From assembly GCA_937894585.1 (NCBI GenBank), contig CALBGO010000049.1, forward strand, positions 1 to 10,167: a stretch of DNA of 10,167 nucleotides. The letters run 5' to 3'. The position numbers were made by a program, and so were the translations under genes. Source of the stretch: an uncultured Eubacterium sp. Lineage in GTDB: Bacteria > Bacillota > Clostridia > Peptostreptococcales > Anaerovoracaceae. This document shows positions 1-8,397 of the stretch, piece by piece; position 1 is the first letter of the stretch, and each line of letters starts with the position of its first letter. The notes under the pieces are model-generated. The model had not been told where the DNA came from, did no database searches, and saw nothing but the letters and a program-made list of their open reading frames with translations.

Positions 1-100
1 TTATTTCAATATATTTAGATTAAACCGTGATTTTGCAAGTGTCAAACTCCCGTATTTTTCGGCTGCTTTTCTCTATTTTCGTCTGATAAAGGCGGTTTTG

Positions 101-129
101 TTGCATAATACAGCGCTTTATGCTAAAAT
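101..129 (+). promoter_or_regulatory. Probable sigma-A promoter of the plsX operon
   Basis: A -35-like TTGCAT (101-106) is followed by exactly 17 nt and a -10 TAAAAT (124-129). TGC sits directly before the -10, making it an extended -10 element. Transcription would start near 136, giving a short leader before the plsX ribosome site at 157-163. The -35 matches the consensus only in its first three bases, but the 17-nt spacing and the TGn extension make this the best promoter in the upstream region. Positions 1-100 are AT-rich, hold no convincing gene on either strand, and show no site I recognise as a FapR operator. Confidence 0.65.
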
Positions 130-171
130 AACCATGTATGTTTGTACCATTTTTTTGAGAGGATATGTAAT

Positions 172-1185
172 ATGAAGATTTTACTGGACGGTATGGGCGG
201 CGATCACGCTCCCGAGGCTGTTGTAGCGGGAGCTGCTGCAGCTGCAAAAGAAATAGATGATGAAATCGCAATTATAGGAGATCCTGCGGCAATTTCAAAG
301 TGCCTTGAAAAAGAGGGCGTAAATAACGGGAGAATTCAAATCGTTGAAGCTTCAGAGGTAATCGGAAACGATGAAGCGCCGGTGAAAGCAGTCAGAACAA
401 AGAAAGATTCTTCGATTGTAAAGGGTCTTAATATGGTTAAAAATAAAGAGGCAGATGTTTTTATTTCGGCGGGAAGCACCGGAGCGCTTCTGGCAGGCGG
501 TCTTTTTATTCTGGGCAGAATTCAGGGCATTGACAGACCGACGCTTGCCACGGTTTATCCGGTAATCGGTATGCAGCCGTCTCTTCTTGTGGACACCGGA
601 GCCAATGCAGAATGCAAACCTAACAATTTGCTGGAATTTGCAATTATGGGCAGTATTTATATGGAAAAGGTACTCGGCAGAGAAAATCCGACCGTAGGCC
701 TTGTCAATAACGGAACCGAAGAAGGAAAGGGAACCACGCTGACAAAGGCAGCTTATTCCTTACTGTCCCAAAGCCATCTGAATTTTATCGGAAGCATAGA
801 AGCAAGAAGTCTGCAGGACGGTATCTGTGATGTGATTGTTACAGACGGATTTACAGGCAATGCGGTCATTAAACTGACGGAAGGTCTGGGACTTATGGTT
901 CTTCGTGAAATGAAGCGGAGGTTTTTATCGGATACAAAATCAAAATTGGGCGCAATGCTTCTGAAAAAACAGCTGATGGGGATAAAAAAAGAATTCAATT
1001 ATGCCGAATACGGCGGCGCACCGCTTCTGGGCGTAAAAGGAGCTATGCTGAAAATGCACGGCTCTTCTGATGCTCTTGCGGTAAAACAGACTATCATCAA
1101 GTCAATTCCGTATGTCAAAGAAAATGTAGTGGGCACTATTGAGAATGCCGTTTTGGAGATTGAGGAGATTCTGATTCGTGAATAA
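172..1185 (+). CDS. plsX: Phosphate acyltransferase PlsX
   Basis: PlsX converts acyl-ACP and phosphate into acyl-phosphate and ACP, the first step of the PlsX/PlsY route to phosphatidic acid; it is a soluble or peripheral membrane enzyme. The 337-residue product has the usual family length and conserved blocks: GMGGDHAPE near the N-terminus (residues 7-15), SAGSTGA (99-105), VDTGANAE (140-147) and NNGTEEGKG (from 179). No membrane segment is seen. The ATG at 172 is chosen because GAGAGGA (157-163) lies 8 nt upstream and the protein then starts MKILLDGMGG, as family members do; an in-frame TTG at 142 adds ten atypical residues and has no ribosome site. It is the first gene of the operon and its end overlaps rnc by 8 nt. 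No acpP, fabD or fabG lies between plsX and rnc, unlike in Bacillus. Confidence 0.98.
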   Translation: MKILLDGMGGDHAPEAVVAGAAAAAKEIDDEIAIIGDPAAISKCLEKEGVNNGRIQIVEASEVIGNDEAPVKAVRTKKDSSIVKGLNMVKNKEADVFISAGSTGALLAGGLFILGRIQGIDRPTLATVYPVIGMQPSLLVDTGANAECKPNNLLEFAIMGSIYMEKVLGRENPTVGLVNNGTEEGKGTTLTKAAYSLLSQSHLNFIGSIEARSLQDGICDVIVTDGFTGNAVIKLTEGLGLMVLREMKRRFLSDTKSKLGAMLLKKQLMGIKKEFNYAEYGGAPLLGVKGAMLKMHGSSDALAVKQTIIKSIPYVKENVVGTIENAVLEIEEILIRE

Positions 1186-1861
1186 CAGTGAATTTGAAAA
1201 AACAATTCAATATACCTTTAAGGATAAAAACCTTTTGAACAAGGCGCTGACCCACAGCTCTTTCAGCAGAGAGCACTCCGCGTCTTCAAAAGACAATAAT
1301 GAAAGGCTTGAATTTCTCGGCGATGCTTTTTTTGACGCGGTTATCAGTGTAAAACTGTATCGGCGTCTGGAAAAAGTTGACGAAGGCCGCCTGACGAAAA
1401 CGCGGGCGCTGATTGTCTGTGAAAAGTCTCTTGCGGAAGTTGCGAAAAGGCTCAGAATAGGAGAACATCTGAATATGGGCAGGGGCGAAGAACTTTCGGG
1501 AGGAAGGAACCGGGAATCTATTCTTGCGGACGCTGTGGAAGCGGTGATCGGCGCGATTTATCTGGACGGAGGATATGAAGAGGTTTATCGGTTTGTCTGC
1601 AGGGAATTCAGAAAGACTGTGGAAGATGCTCTTGCCGGAAGGTTGTTTGCAGATTATAAAACCCAGGTGCAGGAAGTTTTGCAGAAGAGAGGAAGAAAGA
1701 CCTGCATTTCATATCATCTTGACAGAGAAGAAGGTCCGGACCATGATAAAACCTTCTATGTACATTTGGTCTGCAACGGCAGAGCACTGGGAAACGGATG
1801 CGGAAAGAGCAAGAAAGAGGCCGAGCAGGAGGCTGCAAAGGCGACCCTTTTGATGATTTAA
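1178..1861 (+). CDS. rnc: Ribonuclease III
   Basis: RNase III is a Mg-dependent, double-strand-specific endonuclease that processes rRNA precursors and structured mRNAs as a homodimer. The 227-residue product has the usual two-domain layout. The catalytic domain covers about residues 5-150, with the signature ERLEFLGDA (42-50) and acidic residues E45, D49, D118 and E121 at the positions of E. coli E41, D45, D114 and E117. The C-terminal dsRNA-binding domain (about 160-227) shows DYKTQVQE, a central GPDHDKTF and GKSKKEAEQEAA. The start is GTG at 1178, with GAGGAG (1162-1167) 10 nt upstream inside the end of plsX, so translation is probably coupled to plsX. The signature has FFD where many homologues have VLG or VLD after the GDA; this is not catalytic. 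The rnc-smc-ftsY order is common in Bacillota. Confidence 0.98.
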   Translation: MNNSEFEKTIQYTFKDKNLLNKALTHSSFSREHSASSKDNNERLEFLGDAFFDAVISVKLYRRLEKVDEGRLTKTRALIVCEKSLAEVAKRLRIGEHLNMGRGEELSGGRNRESILADAVEAVIGAIYLDGGYEEVYRFVCREFRKTVEDALAGRLFADYKTQVQEVLQKRGRKTCISYHLDREEGPDHDKTFYVHLVCNGRALGNGCGKSKKEAEQEAAKATLLMI

Positions 1862-1897
1862 AGGACTTGAAAAAAATAAGAAAGGAAATTTAACAGC

Positions 1898-4800
1898 ATG
1901 TATTTCAAAAGGCTCGAGATGCACGGTTTCAAATCCTTCGCAGAACCTGTTGTAATAGAATTTCATGAAGGCGTTACCTGTATTGTAGGCCCTAACGGAA
2001 GCGGCAAAAGTAATATCAGCGACGCTATCAGATGGGTGCTGGGTGAGCAGAGCCCCAAGGCGCTGCGCGGCGGTAAAATGGAAGAAGTTATCTTTGCCGG
2101 CACCGCAAACAGAAAATCGCGCGGAATGGCTGAAGTTACGCTGGTTATCGATAATTCCGCCGGAATTTTGGACATTGACTATAATGAAGTGGCAATTACA
2201 CGGAGAATGTACCGGTCCGGAGAGAGTGAGTATCTGATCAATAACAATCAGTGTCGTCTTCGGGATATTCGCGAACTGATTATGGATACGGGAATCGGCG
2301 TCGACGGATACTCTTTAATAGGTCAGGGAAAAATTGCCGATATCGTCAGCAATAAACCGGAAAGCCGACGGGAAATCTTTGAAGAGGCCGCCGGTGTGGT
2401 TATGTATAAAAACAAGAAGACCGAAGCCGAACGGAAGCTGGAATCCACCGGAAACAATCTGGACAGGGTTGACGACATCATATCTGAAATTGAAGGAAGA
2501 ATTGAGACTCTTGCGGAGGACAGTACAAAGGCAAAAGAATATCTTGCTCTGAAAGATCGTTACAGAGATCTGGAAATCAATATTACCTTAAAGAATATCG
2601 ATAATATTGTGGAAAAAAATCGTGTTTTTCAGGACGAAATCAAGGAGCTTTCGGCTGAAATAGAAGAAATAGAGGTGAAAAAGAAAACTGTCGAAGCAGA
2701 GGCTGCAGAAAGCAGACAAAAGAGCGAAAATCTGGAGCGTCTCGGAAACGAAGCCAGAGACAGACTTCTGCATATCGTAGAGGAAATTAACACCCTTACA
2801 AGCAGGCGTCAGCTGAACCAGGAACGCCTTTCCGGTATTGAAAAAGATACAGAACGCCTGAATTCTGAAATTTCAGAGCTGAAAGAAAGGCTTTCCACTG
2901 AAAAGGAAAACAGGGCGCAGCTTGTAAAATCAGGAGAAGAAATCAGGAAAAATTATCGGAACGCTTCCGAAAGTCTTAAGGAAAGCATTCAGATTCACGG
3001 AAAACTTACAGAAGAGGCTGCGGAATTGTCAGATGCTGCCGACCGCTGCAGAGAGGAAATGTTTCGGCTTCATAATCTGGCAGCTGCTAAAAACAGCGAA
3101 GCAAAAAGCTATGAAAGTATTCGGGATACTTTGCTTAAAAGAAAAAAACAGCTTCTTACCGAAGCCGAAGGTGCGGAGGAGAATAGAGAAGCAATTCGTA
3201 CAAAGCTGACACAGGCTGAAGAAGAAGGCAGGAAAAATGAGATTCTTCTTCAGCAGTACAGAAAAGAACTTTCGGATTTACATAAAGAAAAAGAAGCTCT
3301 GACGGAGCAGAAGAAGAAGCTGTCACTGAAAGCTGAAGAAGTGCGCCTTTTGGGAGGTCAGAAAGTTTCCCGGAAAAAAACCATCGAAGAAATGGAGCAT
3401 AATTATGAAGGGTACAATTATGCCGTAAAATATATTATGCGGTCGGGAATTTCGGGAATCTGCGGCGTGGTCGCAGAGCTGATGGAAGTTCCGGAAGGCT
3501 TTGAAACCGCGGTAGAGACAGCGCTGGGAGGCCAGATGCAGAATATTGTCTGCGATACGGATGAAAGCGCCAAAGAGGCTGTGTCTTTATTGAAGAAAAA
3601 CAGAGCGGGCCGTCTGACTTTTCTTCCGGCAGCATCCATAAAGGGAAGCAGAGTATATCCCGACAGTAGGATTACAAAAGACAGCGGTTATCGCGGTCTT
3701 GCAGCAGACTGCATTACATGCAGGGATGAATACCGGACGATTTTTGATTATCTGCTGGGAAGGGTTGTTATTGCCGCAGATATGGAGGCGGCAATCCGTA
3801 TGTCAAAGAAGAGCGGAAGCGGTTTTCGTTTTGTGACTTTAGACGGTGAAATTATCAATATCAGCGGCGCCATCACAGGCGGAAAATATAAGAATAAAAC
3901 CGCTAACTTACTGGAACGCAGAAATGAAATTGCGGCATTGGAAAAAGAAATCGAAAAACTTTCCGAGGAAGCTTCCGAGATTGCGGAAACCGGCAGAAAT
4001 ATAGATACAGGGATTGCCGAAAACGATGAGAAGACAGAAAAACTTGCCGATTCTCAAAGACAGGCGGAACTTGCCGGCGCTCTTTCCGAAAGTAATTTGA
4101 AGGCTCTGCGTGAAACTATGGAAAGAATCAGCAGCAGCAGAGAAAAATTCGATGCGGAGCTTTCTTCTATTGAAAGGGACAGCGCCGATGCTGAAACCAC
4201 AGTAGAGGAACTTCTTGCAGAAGCAGAAAAAGCTAAGGAATCGGCGAAGCAGATGGAAAGTAAAGCGGAAGACGCGCTGGCGGCGTATGAAGCGAAAAAG
4301 ACTGTACTTGAACAGGCAAGCGAGAAAATTACCGCATCCCGTATTGCTGCGGCAGAATGGGAGAGTAAACAGTCCAACCTTGAAAGTCTTCTTACCCGTA
4401 TCAGTAATTCTGTGGAAGATTATGCTTTTCAGATAGAAACGAAAGAAAATGAGATGACGAATATCTGCGCTGAAAAAAATGAGATTCTTTTCGGTGCGGA
4501 CGGAACTTTGGAACGAACAGAAAAGCTGATAGCGGAAAAACAGGAAACAGAAGAACGCATTGAAAAAACCGCAGCGCAGAGAGCGGCGCTTTCTGCCGGT
4601 CTTTCCGACGCAGACAGGCAGCAGCAGATTTACAGCGAGCAGCTGAACAGCTGCCGGGACGGAAAGTATCAGCTGGAAATTAAAATCGCAAAAAATGAAA
4701 CACAGCTTGATACTCTGAAAGAAAAGCTTTGGGAAGAATTTGAAGTTTCTTATGCGCAGGCGGAGGATCTGCGGAAATCCGACTTTGCAATGGGACCTTC

Positions 4801-5446
4801 TGTCAAGGAAAGCAGAGAAATCAGAGGAAGGCTCAGAGATTTGGGCGAAGTCAATGTTGGTGCGATTAAAGAGTACGAATCTGTAAGCCGCCGTTACGAA
4901 TTTCTTACAGGACAGAGAAAAGACATTGTTGTTGCCATGGATGAGCTTGCCGGAATCATAAATGAAATGGATACTACGATAAAAACCAGATTTAAAGAAA
5001 ATTTTGATCAGGTTGTGGATAATTTCGAGGTGATTTTCAGAGAACTGTTCGGAGGCGGTCATGCAGAGCTTTCCTTGGAAGATGAGAACAATCCTTTGGA
5101 ATCCGGAATCGATATTGTGGCGCAGCCGCCGGGGAAGAAGCTGCAGAATATCAATCTGATGAGCGGCGGTGAAAAGACTATGACCGCCATTGCGCTGATG
5201 TTTGCGGTACTGAAAACCAAACCGACGCCGTTTTGTATTCTGGATGAGGTGGAAGCGGCTCTTGACGATGCCAACATTGACAGATTTTCAAGGTACCTGC
5301 GCAAATTCGATAATATTCAGTTTGCACTGGTAACGCATCAGAAAGCAACTATGGAGCATGCAGATGTGCTTTACGGCGTTACGATGCCGGAACAGGGCGT
5401 TTCCAAGGTACTGAGTCTGCGTCTGGGCGACGATTTTGAAATGTAA
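1898..5446 (+). CDS. smc: Chromosome partition protein SMC
   Basis: SMC is the ATPase of the bacterial condensin-like complex (with ScpA and ScpB, not in this window), which loads near the origin and aligns and compacts chromosome arms. The 1182-residue protein is full length. The N-terminal head has Walker A GPNGSGKS (31-38). A long Glu/Lys/Ala-rich coiled coil covers about 170-500, the hinge about 510-665 (starting near GISGICGVVAEL and ending near SGAITGGKY), and the returning coiled coil about 670-1010. The C-terminal head has the ABC signature LMSGGEK (1087-1093), Walker B ILDE (D1116, catalytic E1117) and D-loop ALDDAN (1121-1126). The ATG has an AAAGGA site (1881-1886) 11 nt upstream, in the 36-nt gap after rnc. 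Walker B is followed by VEAALDDAN where many homologues read VDAALDEAN, a mild change. Confidence 0.98.
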   Translation: MYFKRLEMHGFKSFAEPVVIEFHEGVTCIVGPNGSGKSNISDAIRWVLGEQSPKALRGGKMEEVIFAGTANRKSRGMAEVTLVIDNSAGILDIDYNEVAITRRMYRSGESEYLINNNQCRLRDIRELIMDTGIGVDGYSLIGQGKIADIVSNKPESRREIFEEAAGVVMYKNKKTEAERKLESTGNNLDRVDDIISEIEGRIETLAEDSTKAKEYLALKDRYRDLEINITLKNIDNIVEKNRVFQDEIKELSAEIEEIEVKKKTVEAEAAESRQKSENLERLGNEARDRLLHIVEEINTLTSRRQLNQERLSGIEKDTERLNSEISELKERLSTEKENRAQLVKSGEEIRKNYRNASESLKESIQIHGKLTEEAAELSDAADRCREEMFRLHNLAAAKNSEAKSYESIRDTLLKRKKQLLTEAEGAEENREAIRTKLTQAEEEGRKNEILLQQYRKELSDLHKEKEALTEQKKKLSLKAEEVRLLGGQKVSRKKTIEEMEHNYEGYNYAVKYIMRSGISGICGVVAELMEVPEGFETAVETALGGQMQNIVCDTDESAKEAVSLLKKNRAGRLTFLPAASIKGSRVYPDSRITKDSGYRGLAADCITCRDEYRTIFDYLLGRVVIAADMEAAIRMSKKSGSGFRFVTLDGEIINISGAITGGKYKNKTANLLERRNEIAALEKEIEKLSEEASEIAETGRNIDTGIAENDEKTEKLADSQRQAELAGALSESNLKALRETMERISSSREKFDAELSSIERDSADAETTVEELLAEAEKAKESAKQMESKAEDALAAYEAKKTVLEQASEKITASRIAAAEWESKQSNLESLLTRISNSVEDYAFQIETKENEMTNICAEKNEILFGADGTLERTEKLIAEKQETEERIEKTAAQRAALSAGLSDADRQQQIYSEQLNSCRDGKYQLEIKIAKNETQLDTLKEKLWEEFEVSYAQAEDLRKSDFAMGPSVKESREIRGRLRDLGEVNVGAIKEYESVSRRYEFLTGQRKDIVVAMDELAGIINEMDTTIKTRFKENFDQVVDNFEVIFRELFGGGHAELSLEDENNPLESGIDIVAQPPGKKLQNINLMSGGEKTMTAIALMFAVLKTKPTPFCILDEVEAALDDANIDRFSRYLRKFDNIQFALVTHQKATMEHADVLYGVTMPEQGVSKVLSLRLGDDFEM

Positions 5447-5505
5447 TGGAGTTGCCCCGATTTTTGCAAGAAATAGGGCAGAGCTTACAGAGAGGATAGA
5501 ATTTT

Positions 5506-6405
5506 ATGGCTTTATTTAGTGAAAAGAAAAAGGGATTTTTCGGGCGTCTTTCCGAGCGTATCGGGGACGTCATTATGGGCAGACCGGAGATTGATGAGGA
5601 TTTGATGGATGAGCTTGAGGAAATTCTCATTACTTCCGATATCGGCATGGATACGACCATGAAAATTATGGAAAATCTGCGCAGATATATCAAGGAGAAT
5701 TATATCAGCGACCCTGAAAAAGTAAAAGAGGGTCTGGCAAAGGTTATTTCCGAGCTGATGGATAAGGGGGAGAGAAACCGCCTTTGTCCGGATACGCCGT
5801 TGGTGATTCTGATGATCGGTATTAACGGAGGAGGAAAAACAACTTCCATTGCGAAAATCGGACATAAGCTGCGCAGTGAAGGAAAAACTGTGCTTCTGGG
5901 CGCAGCGGATACCTTTCGTGCGGCAGCGGGAGAACAGCTGGAAATATGGGGAAATCGAATCGGTGTCAACACAGTGCGTCATCAGGAGGGCGCCGATCCG
6001 TCTGCTGTAATCTATGATGCTATTCAGTCCGCTAAGGCAAAGGGCATCGATGTGTTAATCTGTGATACCGCAGGCAGACTGCAGACGAAAAAGAATCTGA
6101 TGAACGAGCTTGAGAAAATGAATAAAATTATTTCCCGGGAATATCCGGAAGCGGCAAGAGAAACTCTTCTGGTTCTGGATGCAACGACGGGGAAAAATGC
6201 AATTTCCCAGGCAAAAGAATTTAATGAAGCTGCGGAAATTACCGGCGTTGTGCTGACAAAGCTAGACGGCACAGCAAAAGGCGGCATTGCCATTACTGTT
6301 ACTGATGAGTTTGATCTGCCGATTAAATATATCGGCGTTGGAGAGGGTATGGACGACTTGAAAGAGTTCGACCCGCTGGAATTTGCAGGAGGGATTTTTG
6401 AGTGA
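5506..6405 (+). CDS. ftsY: Signal recognition particle receptor FtsY
   Basis: FtsY is the SRP receptor GTPase. It pairs with Ffh at the membrane to hand ribosome-nascent-chain complexes to the Sec translocon. The 299-residue product is the short form: a basic/aromatic N-terminus (KKKGFFGRL, residues 7-15) leads directly into the helical N domain (to about 90), with no long acidic A domain. The G domain has G1 GINGGGKTT (105-113), DTFRAAA (135-141), DTAGR (187-191), the TTGKN stretch (227-231), TKLDG (251-255) and the closing GVGE (277-280). The ATG has GAGAGGA (5490-5496) 9 nt upstream. G1 has Gly where Val is usual (GVNGVGKTT), and TGKN replaces the usual TGQN; both are conservative enough that activity is expected. 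The stop overlaps the der start by 4 nt. No ylxM or ffh follows, although they follow ftsY in many Bacillota. Confidence 0.98.
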   Translation: MALFSEKKKGFFGRLSERIGDVIMGRPEIDEDLMDELEEILITSDIGMDTTMKIMENLRRYIKENYISDPEKVKEGLAKVISELMDKGERNRLCPDTPLVILMIGINGGGKTTSIAKIGHKLRSEGKTVLLGAADTFRAAAGEQLEIWGNRIGVNTVRHQEGADPSAVIYDAIQSAKAKGIDVLICDTAGRLQTKKNLMNELEKMNKIISREYPEAARETLLVLDATTGKNAISQAKEFNEAAEITGVVLTKLDGTAKGGIAITVTDEFDLPIKYIGVGEGMDDLKEFDPLEFAGGIFE

Positions 6406-7727
6406 GTAAACCAATTGTAGCTGTAGTGGGAAGACCTAATGTAGGAAAATCCACTTTCTTTAATAAAGTTGTCGGGAGGCGGGTTTCTATTGTGGAAGAT
6501 ACGCCCGGTGTGACAAGAGACAGAATTTACGCAGAGGCAGAGTGGAGCGGGACTTCTTTTGCCCTGATTGATACAGGCGGTATTGAACCTGCCAGCGAAG
6601 ATGTGATTCTTTCTCAGATGAGAGAGCAGGCTCAGGTTGCTATGGATATGGCGGATGTGATTATTTTTATGGTGGACGGAAAGGACGGTCTGACTCATGC
6701 GGACCGTGAAGTTGCCACAATGCTGCGCAGAACCGGGAAAAAAGTAATTCTGCTTGTCAATAAAATAGACAATCCGAGAAATCTTCCGGTGGATTTCTAT
6801 GATTTCTATGAGCTGGGCATTGGGGATCCTGTTGCGATTTCAGCGGCAAATATGCTGAATTTCGGAGATGTGCTCGACGAAATTGTAGAGAGCTTTCCGG
6901 GCAGTTCCGACGATGATGAAGAAGAGGATATTAAGGTTGCCGTTATCGGAAAACCGAATGTGGGAAAATCCTCTTTGATAAATTGCTTAATCGGAGAAAA
7001 AAGGGTTATTGTATCTCCGATTGCAGGAACGACCAGGGATTCCATCGATACTCCTTTCGAATGGGAGGGAGATAAATACACCCTGATTGATACAGCAGGA
7101 ATCAGACGAAAGAGCAAAGTTAATGAAGATATTGAAAAATACAGTGTGATCCGTGCTGTTGCGGCAATTGAAAGATGCGATGTGTGTCTTTTGATGATTG
7201 ACGCAGAGGAAGGTGTTACCGAGCAGGACAAGAAAATCGCAGGCGTTGCTCACGAAGCCGGAAAAGGCATTATTGTAGTTGTGAACAAATGGGATCTGAT
7301 TCAGAAGGAAACCAACACCATGCGCGATTTCAGACGTGAAATTGAAAGCGAGCTGCAGTTTATGTCCTACGCACCGTCTGTCTTTATTTCCGTAAAGGAC
7401 AAAAAGAGAGTCTTTGATGTAATTCAAATGGCGAAATATGTGGCGGAAAAACGGGCGCTCCGTGTACCGACCGGTCAGCTGAACAGTCTGATTACCGATG
7501 CGACTATGATGAAGCAGCCGCCAAGCGATAAAGGAAAGCGTCTGAAAATCTATTATGCCGCGCAGGTCGGTGTAAAACCGCCGCTGTTCTCTTTCCAGGT
7601 GAACAAACGGGATTTAATGCATTTTTCTTATGCAAGATATCTGGAAAATAAAATCAGAGAAGGCTTCGGATTTGAGGGAACTTCCATCAAATTCGTCTTC
7701 CGCGAAAAAGGAGAGAAAGAACAATAA
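6402..7727 (+). CDS. der: Ribosome assembly GTPase Der (EngA)
   Basis: Der is an essential GTPase with two tandem G domains that acts in late assembly of the 50S subunit. The 441-residue length fits the family. G domain 1 shows GRPNVGKST (10-18), DTPGVTRD (33-40), DTGG (57-60) and NKID (120-123). An acidic linker (SSDDDEEED, 168-176) leads to G domain 2: GKPNVGKSS (183-191), AGTTRD (208-213), DTAG (230-233) and NKWD (295-298). The C-terminal KH-like domain (about 355-441) includes LKIYYAAQ and ends in the GFxGTSIKFVFR pattern. The start is GTG at 6402 within a GTGA overlap with the ftsY stop, and a very strong AGGAGGG (6387-6393) lies 8 nt upstream. One oddity: the G5 region of domain 2 reads FISVKDKKRV, where SA followed by a TGxxV-like stretch is usual. 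plsY starts immediately after the stop codon. Confidence 0.98.
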   Translation: MSKPIVAVVGRPNVGKSTFFNKVVGRRVSIVEDTPGVTRDRIYAEAEWSGTSFALIDTGGIEPASEDVILSQMREQAQVAMDMADVIIFMVDGKDGLTHADREVATMLRRTGKKVILLVNKIDNPRNLPVDFYDFYELGIGDPVAISAANMLNFGDVLDEIVESFPGSSDDDEEEDIKVAVIGKPNVGKSSLINCLIGEKRVIVSPIAGTTRDSIDTPFEWEGDKYTLIDTAGIRRKSKVNEDIEKYSVIRAVAAIERCDVCLLMIDAEEGVTEQDKKIAGVAHEAGKGIIVVVNKWDLIQKETNTMRDFRREIESELQFMSYAPSVFISVKDKKRVFDVIQMAKYVAEKRALRVPTGQLNSLITDATMMKQPPSDKGKRLKIYYAAQVGVKPPLFSFQVNKRDLMHFSYARYLENKIREGFGFEGTSIKFVFREKGEKEQ

Positions 7728-8366
7728 ATGTCTGAGATTTTTTTAGGCAATGCAGAAGCAATAAGCGCCTTGGGCGCTGTCGATTTTCTTCTGATTGCAG
7801 CGGCATATTTCCTGGGAAATATTTCTCCGTCTACACTGCTTGCCCGCTCTGTCGGAAAGGATATCAAAAAAGAAGGCAGCGGCAATGCCGGAACGACCAA
7901 TGCCCTTCGTGTGCTCGGAAAAAAGGCGGCGCTGATTACACTGGCGGTAGATATCGGAAAAGGCGTTCTGGCAGTTTTGCTGGGAACTTTTTTCGGAAGT
8001 CCGATGACCGCTATGCTCTGTGCTTTGGCAGCCTTTTTAGGTCATGTCTGGCCGGTATGTTTTCATTTTAAGGGCGGAAAAGGTGTAGCGGTAGCTTTCG
8101 GAGCTTTGCTGGGTGTCAACTGGCAGCTGGCGCTTGCAGCGCTTGCTGTTGTTGCTGTTGTGGTGGCTCTCACGAGGATGGTGTCTTTAGGTTCTGTTCT
8201 GGCGGCGGCATCATTTCCTGTACTTGCGTATTTTATGGAACCGGATTTTCTATTTATCGGCTGCATTATGGCGGCTTTGCTGATTTACGCCCACAGAGGC
8301 AATATCAAGAGGCTGCTGAAGGGTGAAGAAAATAAACTGAGCTTCGGAAAAAAATTTGAAAAGTAA
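7728..8366 (+). CDS. plsY: Acyl-phosphate:glycerol-3-phosphate acyltransferase PlsY
   Basis: PlsY is an integral membrane enzyme that moves the acyl group from acyl-phosphate (made by PlsX) to the sn-1 position of glycerol-3-phosphate (made by GpsA), giving lysophosphatidic acid. The 212-residue product has several hydrophobic segments, at about 17-40, 67-90, 94-112, 122-147 and 153-187. All three family motifs are present: SGNAGTTNALR (51-61), GHVWPVCFHFKGGKGVA (105-121) and HRGNIKRLLKGEE (189-201). The ATG immediately follows the der stop (TAAATG); the nearest purine-rich site is AAGGAG (7708-7713), 14 nt upstream and thus a little far, so coupling to der translation is likely. The N-terminal tail before the first hydrophobic stretch is about 16 residues, longer than in many homologues, but I see no better internal start. 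Confidence 0.97.
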   Translation: MSEIFLGNAEAISALGAVDFLLIAAAYFLGNISPSTLLARSVGKDIKKEGSGNAGTTNALRVLGKKAALITLAVDIGKGVLAVLLGTFFGSPMTAMLCALAAFLGHVWPVCFHFKGGKGVAVAFGALLGVNWQLALAALAVVAVVVALTRMVSLGSVLAAASFPVLAYFMEPDFLFIGCIMAALLIYAHRGNIKRLLKGEENKLSFGKKFEK

Positions 8367-8397
8367 CAGGCAGACGGACTTTCCGGCAGCCTGTTTT
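8367..8397 (+). terminator. Hairpin directly after plsY, possible weak terminator
   Basis: CAGGC (8367-8371) pairs with GCCTG (8389-8393), and inside it CGGA (8375-8378) pairs with TCCG (8382-8385) around a three-base CTT loop; the two helices are separated by small internal mismatches. TTTT follows at 8394-8397. The stem begins on the base after the plsY stop codon. The short T-tract suggests partial termination, an mRNA 3'-end stabiliser or a processing site rather than a strong stop. Confidence 0.4.

Noticed and set aside
142..171. Upstream TTG start for plsX
   Set aside because: It adds ten residues not seen in the family, and the strong ribosome site at 157-163 lies inside the extension and points to the ATG at 172.
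20..271. An 83-residue minus-strand open frame over the plsX promoter and start
   Set aside because: Low-complexity Gln/Leu/Arg-rich translation, mostly an antisense shadow of the plsX Ala-rich N-terminus, with no supporting signals.
3908..5062. A 384-residue open frame on the minus strand opposite smc
   Set aside because: It mirrors the Glu/Lys/Ala-rich coiled-coil codons of smc, giving a Phe/Leu/Arg/Ser-rich translation with no domain, and it has no sensible start context. smc is unambiguous on the other strand.
5447..5505. Possible GCCC/GGGC hairpin in the smc-ftsY gap
   Set aside because: Only four base pairs with a loose loop and no T-run; not supportable as a terminator.
6024..6698. 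A 224-residue minus-strand open frame across the ftsY-der junction
   Set aside because: Both plus-strand genes are intact with all GTPase motifs, and the minus-strand translation resembles no family.
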